Made by a program: the position numbers and the translations under genes. This document shows positions 1 through 7,824 of a stretch of 33,703 nt of DNA, piece by piece. The notes under the pieces were generated by a model, which saw only the letters and a list, made by a program, of their open reading frames with translations, searched no databases and was not told the origin of the DNA. Position 1 is the first letter of the stretch, and every line of letters starts with the position of its first letter. The stretch comes from Bacteroides sp. (GTDB lineage: Bacteria; Bacteroidota; Bacteroidia; Bacteroidales; Bacteroidaceae), in the NCBI RefSeq assembly GCF_029057325.1, contig NZ_JAICZW010000103.1, forward strand, positions 1 to 33,703. Reading direction: 5' to 3'.

Positions 1-75
1 TGGAATCGGTAGACACGAGGGACTTAAAATCCCTTGGCCATTGCGGCTGTGCGGGTTCAAGTCCCGCTTCGAGTA
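1..75 (+). tRNA. tRNA-Leu (anticodon TAA), 5' end cut by window edge
   Basis: The anticodon stem AGGGA/TCCCT encloses the loop CTTAAAA, giving anticodon TAA (Leu). The D-arm remnant, a long variable arm typical of a class II tRNA, and a perfect T stem GCGGG/CCCGC with TTCAAGT loop follow. The 3' acceptor strand TTCGAGT plus discriminator A ends at about 75, and CCA is not encoded. Roughly the first eight or nine bases of the acceptor stem lie outside the window. tRNA-Leu 3' ends are common integration targets, and the AT-rich accessory genes start soon after, but I found no second copy of the tRNA 3' end in the window. Confidence 0.95.
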
Positions 76-80
76 CGTTA

Positions 81-120
81 AGGGACGAATCGTGTTTCCC
101 ACGGTTCGTCTCTTTCTTTT
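81..120 (+). terminator. Rho-independent terminator after tRNA-Leu
   Basis: A 14-bp stem pairs 81-94 with 100-113 (two G-T wobbles) around a 5-nt loop. A T-rich tail (TTCTTTT) follows. It lies five bases after the tRNA end and is correctly oriented for it. Confidence 0.88.
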
Positions 121-128
121 TATCTCCG

Positions 129-314
129 TTATCTATTGGATATGAATGCTTTAGAAGAAAGAATTGGGGGCACTCTTTTAGGTTCAATATGCTCGTTATT
201 TTTGTCGTAGATAAATCCGTCAGGAAACACGAGTTTTTGTAGTCTTCTTCTTCCTTCTAACCCTTGCAATTTCCATAGTTCAAGTAAGTTAGAATATATC
301 TTGGACTTCGACAA
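129..314 (-). pseudogene. Remnant of the C-terminus of a large serine recombinase
   Basis: The minus-strand reading frame encodes a segment resembling the end of Bacteroidota resolvase/invertase-type serine recombinases. Seen blocks are IYSNLLELWKLQGLEGR, RLQKLVFPDGFIYDKNN and EPKRVPPI, in the order used by such C-termini. There is no catalytic domain, the only start is a TTG, and an in-frame stop lies just upstream near 320, so the rest of the gene is gone. Next to a tRNA gene this looks like the scar of a former integrated element. The family call comes from remembered similarity, not a search. Confidence 0.45.
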
Positions 315-405
315 GATGAATTCCTAGAAACCTACGATTTATTGGATTTTTAGAATAAAAAATCATTTGTTGAGTAAAAATAGGGCGTTTTTCCCGAAAA
401 TTGCC

Positions 406-413
406 TACTTTTG
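406..413 (+). promoter_or_regulatory. Putative Bacteroides -7 box (TACTTTTG)
   Basis: The octamer fits TAnnTTTG, the -7 element of Bacteroides primary sigma factor promoters. No clean TTTG -33 element is visible at 19-21 bp upstream. It precedes the structured stretch and is the best candidate promoter for the 725-5264 operon. The other TAnnTTTG match (715-722) would put the transcription start past the first ATG. Confidence 0.4.
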
Positions 414-667
414 TATCGCACATGCACGAAGCATGTATAAGACATATAGAAGAAAGCGCATTTTCGCTATATTCCGTCGATGTGAACTTGGACACTTCAC
501 TGAAGTAATATCGGAATAAAGGGAAGAACGCTCTCCTTGTGTGTTGTATTCGTACATCTAACGAAATACATCCACAAGTGGGGCTGTTCATTCACCTATA
601 TCCATATTACAGGGAGTCCAAGCCCAACATCGAGGATTAGGTAGAATGGTGGCTCCACTTTCTTTTT
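406..667 (+). ncRNA. Candidate structured non-coding RNA or long structured leader
   Basis: No credible ORF occupies this stretch, but it is full of paired segments. ACATGC/GCATGT forms a hairpin at 420-436. TATTCCG/CGGAATA (470-476 with 512-518) encloses ACTTC/GAAGT (494-498 with 502-506). CTTGTG/CACAAG (536-541 with 573-578) encloses GTATTCGT/ACGAAATAC (546-553 with 561-569). A final 9-bp stem (576-584 with 652-660, one wobble) is followed by a T-rich tail at 659-667. A -7-like TACTTTTG at 406-413 could start it. The final two stems share three bases, so they could be alternatives, as in an attenuator. It could be a stand-alone RNA or the leader of the following operon. Confidence 0.4.
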
Positions 668-724
668 ATGCCTACAATCTCTAATTTTTAAAGCATCGTT
701 GAGCCATAGATGTATAATTTTGTA

Positions 725-1180
725 ATGGTAAAACGATTATCCTTAATTCTCTGCTTAGTGCTTTTAAACTCTATCCAATTTTATGCCCAATCGGTTTTTT
801 ACCAATTGGTCGAATCTGAAAAAATCTCATCATCTGTTGTTAAATTGTCATTGAAAGTCTATGGGAAGAATAAAAAGACAATAGATGCAGATGCACAATA
901 TGCAGCTATTAGGGTTGCTTTATTTGATGGGTGTCCTAATACCATGTATAATAAACCTTTGTTAGACGATGGGGAAACTACTTCATTTGAACAATATCCT
1001 TCTTATTTTGATGGCCTTTATAATTATCGCCTTAGCGATTTCATTGCTAGTTGTATAGCTGTTTCAAAGTTTAAAGGTGCAGATAAAAAGAAAGGTACAT
1101 TATATGAAATTCAGGTGAAAGTCCTTCAATTAAAAAAAGATTTGGAGAAGAACGGTATTAAAAATAAAATAGGAATATGA
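725..1180 (+). CDS. Exported hypothetical protein, first gene of AT-rich operon
   Basis: The product is a 151-residue protein starting MVKRLSLILCLVLL with a signal peptide ending near FYAQS. An upstream in-frame ATG at 710 would add five residues but weakens the signal peptide, so 725 is preferred. The mature part begins with a beta-rich stretch. An alanine-rich helix (DADAQYAAIRVALFDGC) then follows, reminiscent of the repeated-A helix in LPP20/FlgT-N-type domains. The end is lysine-rich. The stop overlaps the next ATG, so the two genes are probably translationally coupled. I do not recognise a named family; the LPP20-like comparison is an inference from pattern. It probably acts in the periplasm with the products of the next three genes. 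Confidence 0.75.
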   Translation: MVKRLSLILCLVLLNSIQFYAQSVFYQLVESEKISSSVVKLSLKVYGKNKKTIDADAQYAAIRVALFDGCPNTMYNKPLLDDGETTSFEQYPSYFDGLYNYRLSDFIASCIAVSKFKGADKKKGTLYEIQVKVLQLKKDLEKNGIKNKIGI

Positions 1181-2064
1181 TTATGAAAAACATTGTTGCA
1201 TTTTTATTGTGTATGCTTCCCTATTTGACAATGGAAGCACAGACGGTCGTACAGCCTAAAATAATGGTGATACCTTACACAAAGGAGGGTGAAGACATTA
1301 GAACCATTCTTGAGAATGACGAGAATAAGCGGATTGCTTTGGCTAAGATTAAAGAGGCTTTTGATGAGAGAGGTATAAATACAATTGATTTTGTAGCGAA
1401 ACTGAAAGCCATTGAAAGTGCTAATGTCTTTAATATGGAAAATCAGTTAGACATAAAATCTCAAATTATAGACATGTCAGGTGCTGATATATATGTAGAA
1501 GCTGAAATCGTTTGTAATCAGAATTCCTCAGCCTCATCGAACAAATCTGAAACACGTATAAAAATAGTTATTACAGCCTATGATTGTGCAACAGGTGCTT
1601 CTTTATCAAATAAAATAGGTGAAAGTGGCACTTTTTATACGAATGATATAGCTAAATTGGCGATGAAAGCTATTACTTCTTGTGCAGATGATTTCCTACG
1701 GGTGATGCAAATGAAATTCTCTGATATATCAGAAAATGGACGTTCTTTAATGTTGCAGATTGGCTTTGAAGAAGGATCCATGTTTACAATGGAAAGTGAA
1801 GTAGGTACACAGGGGTTATTACTCCAAGACGAAATAGAATTATGGGTGGAGGCTCATTCTTATAATGGGAATTACCATTTACAAGGTGTCAGTCCTGTGA
1901 AAATGATTTTTGATGATATAAAATTACCATTGGTTGATGAAGCCACTGGAAATAACTACAGCACTAGTAAATTTGGTATTGAAATGTTGAAGTTCTTCCG
2001 TTCGTTGAATATACCAATTTCACGCAGTAATAAGGGAAACACATTGTATATAACCATAAAATAG
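1177..2064 (+). CDS. Exported protein, probably DUF6175 family
   Basis: The product has 295 residues with a signal peptide ending near MEAQT. The start ATG at 1177 overlaps the previous stop (ATGA); an alternative ATG at 1183 gives the more usual MKNIVAF start. The mature N-terminus (QPKIMVIPYTKEGEDIRTIL) and the following 'ALAKIKEAFDERGI' helix match what I remember of the Bacteroidota family DUF6175, also about 290-300 residues. The alternation of a strand, a helix reporting a residue count, and 'GADIYVEAEI' is like the nucleotide-fold cores of CsgG/TolB-N proteins. No catalytic motif is visible. Function is unknown; the family call is from memory and moderately sure. Confidence 0.8.
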   Translation: MIMKNIVAFLLCMLPYLTMEAQTVVQPKIMVIPYTKEGEDIRTILENDENKRIALAKIKEAFDERGINTIDFVAKLKAIESANVFNMENQLDIKSQIIDMSGADIYVEAEIVCNQNSSASSNKSETRIKIVITAYDCATGASLSNKIGESGTFYTNDIAKLAMKAITSCADDFLRVMQMKFSDISENGRSLMLQIGFEEGSMFTMESEVGTQGLLLQDEIELWVEAHSYNGNYHLQGVSPVKMIFDDIKLPLVDEATGNNYSTSKFGIEMLKFFRSLNIPISRSNKGNTLYITIK

Positions 2065-2070
2065 GATATT

Positions 2071-3225
2071 ATGAAGTCAAGAAGTACAGTTATTGGTTTG
2101 TTTCTGCTTGCATTTTCATATTCTTATTCACAAACAGTGAATGATATAAGTAAGGTTATGTTAGGTGTTCGTTTTCTAGACAATGCTTCACAAGAAACAT
2201 TGGTCATGAAACAGCAACTGGAAAACAAACTGGTGATGTTTGCTACGCAGTCAGGATATTCATCATTTGGAGATAATAATTTTTTTATCTCTCCCAATGT
2301 TATTATCAATAGTATTGATGTTGCGGAAGGTGGAATGAAAAATGTATATGTGGTACAAGGTGAGTTGTTTTTGACAATTCAAGATGACGAAGATGGCACG
2401 GTATACTCTTCTAACTCTTTTTCTTTCAAAGGTTCTGCAACTAAAAAGGAAACAGCAATCAAAAATGCGGTTCTGAATATAAACTATAGTAAGGTTCAAA
2501 GTTTGTTTGATGGTGCGAAAGAAAAGATTCTTTCGTACTATGAGAAACAACGGGATGTTATATTTGCACGTGCAGAAATTTGTGCTAACAATGGGAGTTA
2601 CGATGAAGCTATCACATGTTTGATGATGATTCCTGAAGAACTTACAGATATATATCTTCAAGCCATAGAGAAGGCCCAAAAAATATATGACATGAGGGCG
2701 AGAGCTATCCAACAACAGAAAATAAAAGAACGGTGCGATAGTAATGAAACGGTTCTTACCGAAGCAAATAGTTTGTTGGCCATGCACAAACCACAGGAAG
2801 CCTTAAAAACATTGTGGGCCTACCATTCGGGTAATGAAAATCAAAATGCACAGTACACCGAACTAATGAAGAAAGCCGAAGATTTAATTTCGGCCTCGGA
2901 ACTTGAAGCTTTAAGAAAAGAAGAACGTGCCTATCAAGACAATAAACAACAACAGGAAAGGAAGTGGGATGAGTATACAAAAGAAACTGCCCACAAACGT
3001 AATATGGACAATAGGAATATGGACTTGAAAGAGCAACTAATAGAATCTGCTGAAAGGGGGGCTCATAACCAAATTAGTAAGGAAAAACAAGCCATTGCAG
3101 CAAGTGAAAAAGTCGCTTATTATAAAGCTAATGTTGATGCACAGAAAGTTGAAGACTTAAAAACTGTTGCTTGTGAATACATTCGCAATAATCCTAACCG
3201 CTATTATATCAAGGTGAAATACTAA
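2071..3225 (+). CDS. Exported protein with helical repeats and coiled coil
   Basis: The product has 384 residues with a signal peptide ending near YSYSQT. Residues ~25-150 are a beta/alpha domain resembling LPP20-like lipoprotein domains, including a repeated-alanine helix (KKETAIKNAVLNI). Residues ~165-275 look like two or three helical hairpins of TPR type (RAEICANNGSYDEAITCLM; ANSLLAMHKPQEALKTLW). Residues ~275-345 are extremely rich in Glu, Lys, Gln and Asn and are likely a coiled coil. It begins six bases after the previous stop. This looks like a periplasmic or outer-membrane-associated scaffold. No enzyme motif is seen and no function is assigned. Confidence 0.8.
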   Translation: MKSRSTVIGLFLLAFSYSYSQTVNDISKVMLGVRFLDNASQETLVMKQQLENKLVMFATQSGYSSFGDNNFFISPNVIINSIDVAEGGMKNVYVVQGELFLTIQDDEDGTVYSSNSFSFKGSATKKETAIKNAVLNINYSKVQSLFDGAKEKILSYYEKQRDVIFARAEICANNGSYDEAITCLMMIPEELTDIYLQAIEKAQKIYDMRARAIQQQKIKERCDSNETVLTEANSLLAMHKPQEALKTLWAYHSGNENQNAQYTELMKKAEDLISASELEALRKEERAYQDNKQQQERKWDEYTKETAHKRNMDNRNMDLKEQLIESAERGAHNQISKEKQAIAASEKVAYYKANVDAQKVEDLKTVACEYIRNNPNRYYIKVKY

Positions 3226-3243
3226 TGTCAAATTATAGCAAAA

Positions 3244-4935
3244 ATGAAAAAGTTTAGTTTTTTATTGTGGTTTATACTTTCATTTATGGATGTATGCTCA
3301 CAAACTGCAACTAATGCAGATGGAACTCTGAAATTCAGAGGCAATGTAGCAATCATTGTGGAAGGTCGTAGTCTTACCTTTCAGAATGGAACATTTGTGA
3401 AACAAGTCGAAGATGAAAATTTGCAAGCTTTAAAAACAGCCTTACGCACATTGTGTATGCAAGATTTTCAGAACATGTGTTTGGCGGTGGTAAATAGAGA
3501 TGATGAGGCTTTCAAGCAGGTAGAACAACTCATCAGCGAAAATAAACTGGAAGACTATTTGGATGGCTTTTCTGTTTCAGCAAAGAGTCAAGGAGCCGAT
3601 TATATTTTCTTAGTCGATATAACACAGTATGGTGAGGATAATTCAGCTACACAGTTTGATATCTCTACACGTCTAATGAATGTAGAAAATAATATGGGTT
3701 TCCATACTTTCTATCGTTCAGAAGCTATCTCACTGAATGATGAAAATGAGATGCAAAAAAAAGCAGCCAAAATTATAGATGATTTCCGTGCTTCTTTTCA
3801 AGACTTTTTATTGAATGTTTTCCCTGAACAATACTTCGTTGCAAAAGTAGATGGTAAAACATGGCAGTTAGGAGCCTACCAACCTAATGGTCGTATTCTT
3901 CCAACGGACAAATTTTATGCGTTCAGATTTCAGAAAGAAAAGATGAAGTTAGCACAAAATGAACTCCCGATACAAGTATTAGAGGAAGTTGCGATTTGTG
4001 AAAGACCATCGGTCAATGGAGGATATTTGCAGGTGAAATCTGATAACTTCGTATCGGATGTTTCAAATATTGTTCTATTTAGAAACTTGTCTCAGCCAGT
4101 TTTTCAGGGTGTAAACCAAATGACCATGACCTTTTTCGGTCTGAATTATGAGATGGATTCTTATGATGGCTTGATAAAAAGTCGTATAAACAATGCTGTA
4201 TTTAGTGCTATAACTCGCCACGCTGGCTTACAACTTATAGAACATGACCATTTGTCAGAATTGAAAGAAGAACGTGAACTGCAAAAAGGCGAAGATTTCA
4301 TTGATGGACATGTCGTAGAGCAAATGAAGGCTATTGGTGCAATGTATCTGATAAAGCTTGAGTCGTATCAACGAACGGAATTCCAAGTATCTTTAAAAAT
4401 CTCCCTTATCTCGGTTGCAGAAAACCGTATTATAAGAACTGTGGATGTTAATACGTCTATTGACAATATAGAGAATGAAATGTATAAGCAAATTTGTGAA
4501 AGAATAGCTAATCCATGTGTAATTAAACTAATTGATAAAAATACGTTGGAAATGTCTTCATTACTTACTTTAAAAGATGGAGATGATTGTATTTTGGAAA
4601 TGACAAAAGCTGTACAAAATCCAATGACTGGTGAGGTTTTATATTCAGTTGCGGAACTTTGTACATTGACATTTGAAGAATACAAAGGAAACAAATGTAT
4701 TTTGTCAATTGATAAAATAAAGAGCAAAGAAGATATGGAAAATTTGGAGGCCAACTCCGCAAATGGATTTATAACATTCCGTGTTGATGGTACAAAAATC
4801 AAATCAGACCTTGATACAGAAAGTGATGTAAAAAAACAAGCAGGGAAAAAGAAAAAGTCAAAAAGCTCTATTTGGAATAAACTAAAAGAAGTAGGAAAAG
4901 AAGCTATTGACAACGTAAAAGTGAATATCAAATAA
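3244..4935 (+). CDS. Exported protein with two CsgG-like modules
   Basis: The product has 563 residues with a signal peptide ending near VCSQT; there is no lipobox cysteine in the usual place. Two segments share the CsgG/TolB-N layout of a helix, 'F..v..rD', and a 'GA.yl' strand. The first is roughly residues 30-190 (LAVVNRDDEAFKQVEQLI then SQGADYIFLVDITQ). The second is roughly 290-440 (LQLIEHDHLSELKEERELQ then IGAMYLIKLESYQ). The C-terminus is strongly basic (a run of Lys with KSKSSIW), which could bind membrane, peptidoglycan or nucleic acid. CsgG-family proteins form outer-membrane export pores for curli, but this one lacks the lipid anchor and curli subunit neighbours. The call is therefore structural only. 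Confidence 0.78.
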   Translation: MKKFSFLLWFILSFMDVCSQTATNADGTLKFRGNVAIIVEGRSLTFQNGTFVKQVEDENLQALKTALRTLCMQDFQNMCLAVVNRDDEAFKQVEQLISENKLEDYLDGFSVSAKSQGADYIFLVDITQYGEDNSATQFDISTRLMNVENNMGFHTFYRSEAISLNDENEMQKKAAKIIDDFRASFQDFLLNVFPEQYFVAKVDGKTWQLGAYQPNGRILPTDKFYAFRFQKEKMKLAQNELPIQVLEEVAICERPSVNGGYLQVKSDNFVSDVSNIVLFRNLSQPVFQGVNQMTMTFFGLNYEMDSYDGLIKSRINNAVFSAITRHAGLQLIEHDHLSELKEERELQKGEDFIDGHVVEQMKAIGAMYLIKLESYQRTEFQVSLKISLISVAENRIIRTVDVNTSIDNIENEMYKQICERIANPCVIKLIDKNTLEMSSLLTLKDGDDCILEMTKAVQNPMTGEVLYSVAELCTLTFEEYKGNKCILSIDKIKSKEDMENLEANSANGFITFRVDGTKIKSDLDTESDVKKQAGKKKKSKSSIWNKLKEVGKEAIDNVKVNIK

Positions 4936-4961
4936 CTTTAATTAATTTAAATAACTTTAAT

Positions 4962-5264
4962 ATGAAGAATTATAACATTAATGCAACAGGTCTAGTTGTA
5001 CGGTTTCTTTGTGCTAACTGCCATGAAGAAGTAGTTTCTATGATTGAATCGTTACCAATCCCCAATTATGAATCGGAAACGATTGGAGATAGCGAAAATT
5101 CAGTTGAAGAAGAAATTCAATGTGAAAATTGCGGTTGTCAATACATTGTAAATCTCTACGCAAACATAACGGAAGGTCAAATTGACATAGTCAATGATGA
5201 AACAGGTGAGTGTATTGAAGATTTCCAAATTGAAGAAGTTTTTGAAATAAGCAAAAATGAATAA
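4962..5264 (+). CDS. Small zinc-ribbon-like protein
   Basis: The product has 100 residues and no signal peptide. Two knuckles, CANC near residue 18 and CENC near residue 54, could together hold one zinc ion. The intervening segment has SLPIPNYESE, and the tail is very acidic. It starts 26 bases after the CsgG-like gene on the same strand, so it probably belongs to the same transcript, yet it is predicted to stay in the cytoplasm while its neighbours are exported. Similar small zinc-ribbon proteins occur in accessory regions of Bacteroidota, but I cannot name a family or function. Confidence 0.7.
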   Translation: MKNYNINATGLVVRFLCANCHEEVVSMIESLPIPNYESETIGDSENSVEEEIQCENCGCQYIVNLYANITEGQIDIVNDETGECIEDFQIEEVFEISKNE

Positions 5265-5779
5265 ACGAAGTCTTTCTTTAATTCGTTTTGAATATATAAT
5301 TGATGCGGATTGTTGTGAAACCAGTATGGTCGCCTCTGCCTAATGAGGAGGCTTTCATGATGATTTTCCCTTAATGTTCATTTCTGGTTATTTTTGAATA
5401 TTTGGATTTGATAGAACTTGTTGTAATTCAATTTGATGGATATTTTGTTACAGCGGGTTTCAATCTTAAATATTCAAAAAAGCGAGATTGAGATGATTTT
5501 TGAATATCTGAAAACCTTTTACCTCTGCTGTATTGCGGAAATGCGGAGTGCGGAATTCATTGTTTGGTTCCGCACTTCGTTCTTCAGTCCTCTAAGGATA
5601 TTAGCTGTTTAATGTCTATGTGATTTTCTTTTGAAGAAGACAAATGAAGTTTATGTAGTTTTTTGTATGGCTCCATGATACGGGTAATGGAGGTGTTTCT
5701 TGATACAAGGGTTCTAATTTTAGCATTAACCTCAGCTAATCATTTTGAACACAGCCCTTTATTGTATTAGGACATTTAA
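5265..5779. other. Intergenic region between AT-rich operon and mannan operon
   Basis: No convincing ORF lies here. The region holds three copies of an AATATTCAAAAA-type word in both orientations, a 9-bp inverted repeat AGTGCGGAA/TTCCGCACT (5547-5555 with 5568-5576), and a weak GCCTC/GAGGC hairpin at 5332-5352 followed by TTT. The two operons converge here. The last 180 bases show nothing I can assign. Confidence 0.6.
5391..5507. repeat. Three copies of TTTTTGAATAT, one inverted
   Basis: TTTTTGAATAT occurs at 5391-5401 and 5497-5507, and its complement (ATATTCAAAAA) at 5470-5480. The inverted copy sits in the loop of a CAATCT/AGATTG hairpin (5461-5466 with 5485-5490). The arrangement could be a protein-binding cluster or a recombination remnant at the boundary of the accessory region. 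Confidence 0.5.
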
Positions 5780-6571
5780 CTAGAAGAAGTTATTCCGTAT
5801 CTCCTTAGCTATATAGCGTCCCATCAGTTCTTGTCCCGGTTTGTCGGGATGCAGTCCATCGCGCAGATATCGTCCTTGTCCTGAGGGTTGCTCAAATTTC
5901 TCCGTAATGCCGCTATTGGCGTAGCAGTCTATCAACTGCACGGAGAGTGCCCGACATAATTCGCGCAGAATGGCGATTTTCTGTAAGTTCAGCGCATTGT
6001 GTTCAGGACTTCCGGTCTGTATTGGAGTACATACAAACACACGGCAGTCCGGATAATGTTCCAGTATTGTCTGAATAGCCCAACGTGCTCCTCCTGCCAT
6101 GGTCGTAACATCCACCTCGTCGAGCGTCTTACTGCGTAAAGCTTCTTCGGCACTGCCTAAGTTGCGGTCATTTGTTCCCATAGAAAACACAAAGACGTCG
6201 GGTGCGGGATAAGCACCGCTTTCTACTTCGGCAATAAACTTCTGGATGTGCACTTTCGATACGTTGTTGTGGCGCATCTGCAATTCCTGCCTATCTTCTG
6301 TAGGTTGCCATCCTCCTGAAATGCCGGCAAATCCGTCGCATCCAAAATCTTGTGTATCGGCGTGGCATGCCCATGTGGCAGAGCCTACCGCCACATTGTG
6401 ATGGGTGGCAAATCCAAGCTTATCGACCACCGTTTTCGACCACTGCTCGCCTGCGGTGATACTGTTTCCATCACATCCGAAATTCAGCTTACTGAAGTCC
6501 GGATAAAGAGACTGTGCATGTAATGCTGTTCCCATCCAAATCAGAATTTCCAGAATTATCAATCTATTCAT
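5780..6571 (-). CDS. Exported SGNH/GDSL-family esterase of the mannan operon
   Basis: The product has 263 residues and starts MNRLIILEILIWMG with a signal peptide ending near LHAQS. A longer in-frame start exists but lacks a proper signal peptide. SGNH landmarks are block I as CDGNSITAG with Ser37, block III as GTND with Asn134, and block V as DGLHPD with Asp238 and His241. The usual GDS is GNS here, a common variant. It is the last gene of the operon, 20 bases after the epimerase stop. Beta-mannans are often acetylated, so a carbohydrate acetylesterase role in the periplasm fits, but substrate and acyl group are inferred only from context. Confidence 0.85.
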   Translation of the reverse strand: MNRLIILEILIWMGTALHAQSLYPDFSKLNFGCDGNSITAGEQWSKTVVDKLGFATHHNVAVGSATWACHADTQDFGCDGFAGISGGWQPTEDRQELQMRHNNVSKVHIQKFIAEVESGAYPAPDVFVFSMGTNDRNLGSAEEALRSKTLDEVDVTTMAGGARWAIQTILEHYPDCRVFVCTPIQTGSPEHNALNLQKIAILRELCRALSVQLIDCYANSGITEKFEQPSGQGRYLRDGLHPDKPGQELMGRYIAKEIRNNFF

Positions 6572-6591
6572 CTTCTTATTAGAATAAAAAA

Positions 6592-7779
6592 TTAAGAGAA
6601 ACGTTCTATAATTTCCATACACATCCGTCCATTATGATACGGACATTTCCAAAAGCCTGCCTTGTCGTCGTCGGTGTTTACCGTACCGTCGGCACGCACG
6701 CTCCAGTGCCATTCGCCATGTTCGTTGTCGATGAGTTTTTTGCGGATGAACTCCCAACAGCGGAAGGCCTTTTGCATCGCTACCTCGTCGTCAAAATACT
6801 GATACAGGTTGGCATGACCCACCACGCACTCTGCCTGTACCCACCAATGGCGGTCGGTATCCACCTTGCCGGTGTTTGTGAAAGCTTCGTAAATCATGCT
6901 GCCGTCAGGGGCCAGCCCTTCATCGGCGGCGGCAGCGATGTATTCCACCAGTGGTTCCACCTTGTCCAATACCGCCTTGTCGCCCAGCACCAGGGCGGCT
7001 TCGTGCAGCAACCACGAGGCTTCTATGTCGTGCCCGTAGGAGACGATGCGGTATTTGCTCACCCAATCGTCGTTGAAGAAGAGTTCCAGATGTCCTGTTC
7101 CGGGGTTTAGAATCTTGTCGGTGAAGAGAGTGATAAGGTTGCGGAGCTGCTTCTCCAGCCGTTCGTCTTTCCAGATGCGGAACAGATTGGTGTATGGTTC
7201 CAAAATGTGCAGGTGGGTATTCATTGTCTTACGCTCATTCTCGTCTTTAGCGCTCAGGCGCATATCGGCAATCTCACTCCACTCGCGGGTCATTGCCTCG
7301 CAATAGCCGTTCCTCATGGGGTCGAAGCTGTGTTCTTCGATGCATAGGAACAGGCGGATGGCATAGTCCAACGCCTCCTGGTCGCCGGTGGCACGGGCAT
7401 ATTCGCTCAGTCCGTAGATGGCAAATCCCAAGGCGTAAATCTGTTTCTTGGTATCAAGAGGCTCTCCTTTGCAGTCGAGCGACCAATAGACTCCGCCAAA
7501 TTCTTCATCATAGAAATGGTCGATAATGAACCGTTTGGCGCGTGTGGCCATTTCCAAGTATTCGGGCTTTTTCAGCAGTCGGTAAGCTGCCGAGAATGTC
7601 CATAGAATGCGGGCGTTCAAGATAGCCCCCTTCTCGGCTTCGGGTTTCAGCTCCTCGCGTCCCGTGATGCGGCCGTAGAAACCGCCGTTCACTTCATCGG
7701 GCATTCTGTTCATCCAATAGGGGAGAATGTTGGAGACCAATACTTCCTGCATCTCCTGCTTCATCTTCTTTGTATCCAT
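6592..7779 (-). CDS. AGE-family mannobiose (cellobiose-type) 2-epimerase
   Basis: The product has 395 residues and no signal peptide, starting MDTKKMKQEM at an ATG; the longer frame would need a TTG. It has the (alpha/alpha)6-barrel AGE-family signature blocks: NTHLHILEPYTN near residue 188, SYGHDIEASWLL with His250, RHWWVQAECVVGHANLY near 310, and PYHNGRMCMEI with His382. The two His in the second and last blocks correspond to the acid/base pair of cellobiose 2-epimerases. With the GH130 and MFS genes it makes up the B. fragilis type mannobiose pathway. There the enzyme turns beta-1,4-mannobiose into mannosyl-glucose in the cytoplasm. Specificity for mannobiose is inferred from this context. 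Confidence 0.92.
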   Translation of the reverse strand: MDTKKMKQEMQEVLVSNILPYWMNRMPDEVNGGFYGRITGREELKPEAEKGAILNARILWTFSAAYRLLKKPEYLEMATRAKRFIIDHFYDEEFGGVYWSLDCKGEPLDTKKQIYALGFAIYGLSEYARATGDQEALDYAIRLFLCIEEHSFDPMRNGYCEAMTREWSEIADMRLSAKDENERKTMNTHLHILEPYTNLFRIWKDERLEKQLRNLITLFTDKILNPGTGHLELFFNDDWVSKYRIVSYGHDIEASWLLHEAALVLGDKAVLDKVEPLVEYIAAAADEGLAPDGSMIYEAFTNTGKVDTDRHWWVQAECVVGHANLYQYFDDEVAMQKAFRCWEFIRKKLIDNEHGEWHWSVRADGTVNTDDDKAGFWKCPYHNGRMCMEIIERFS

Positions 7780-7791
7780 GGGCAAGTTCGG

Positions 7792-7820
7792 ATTTCAGAT
7801 TTATAATTTCAGATTTATGA
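7792..7820 (-). repeat. Tandem 'TTTCAGATTTAT' repeats upstream of epimerase
   Basis: Two adjacent copies of ATTTCAGATTTAT lie between the MFS stop and the epimerase start. The exact 15-mer ATTTCAGATTTATGA at 7806-7820 recurs at 9218-9232 before the MFS gene. On the coding strand these give A-rich, unstructured sequence just upstream of each start codon. Confidence 0.6.
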
Positions 7821-7824
7821 GTTG

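Noticed and set aside
1..75. tRNA 3'-end duplication marking an integrated element
   Set aside because: I looked for a second copy of the tRNA 3' end elsewhere in the window and found none, so an intact island with both ends cannot be claimed.
289..591. A 100-codon open frame on the minus strand after the recombinase scar
   Set aside because: It lies opposite the strongly structured region, has no recognisable motif, and its codons are explained by the hairpins.
715..722. TAATTTTG as -7 box for the AT-rich operon
   Set aside because: It would put the start at or after the ATG at 725, leaving no leader, so the upstream TACTTTTG is preferred.
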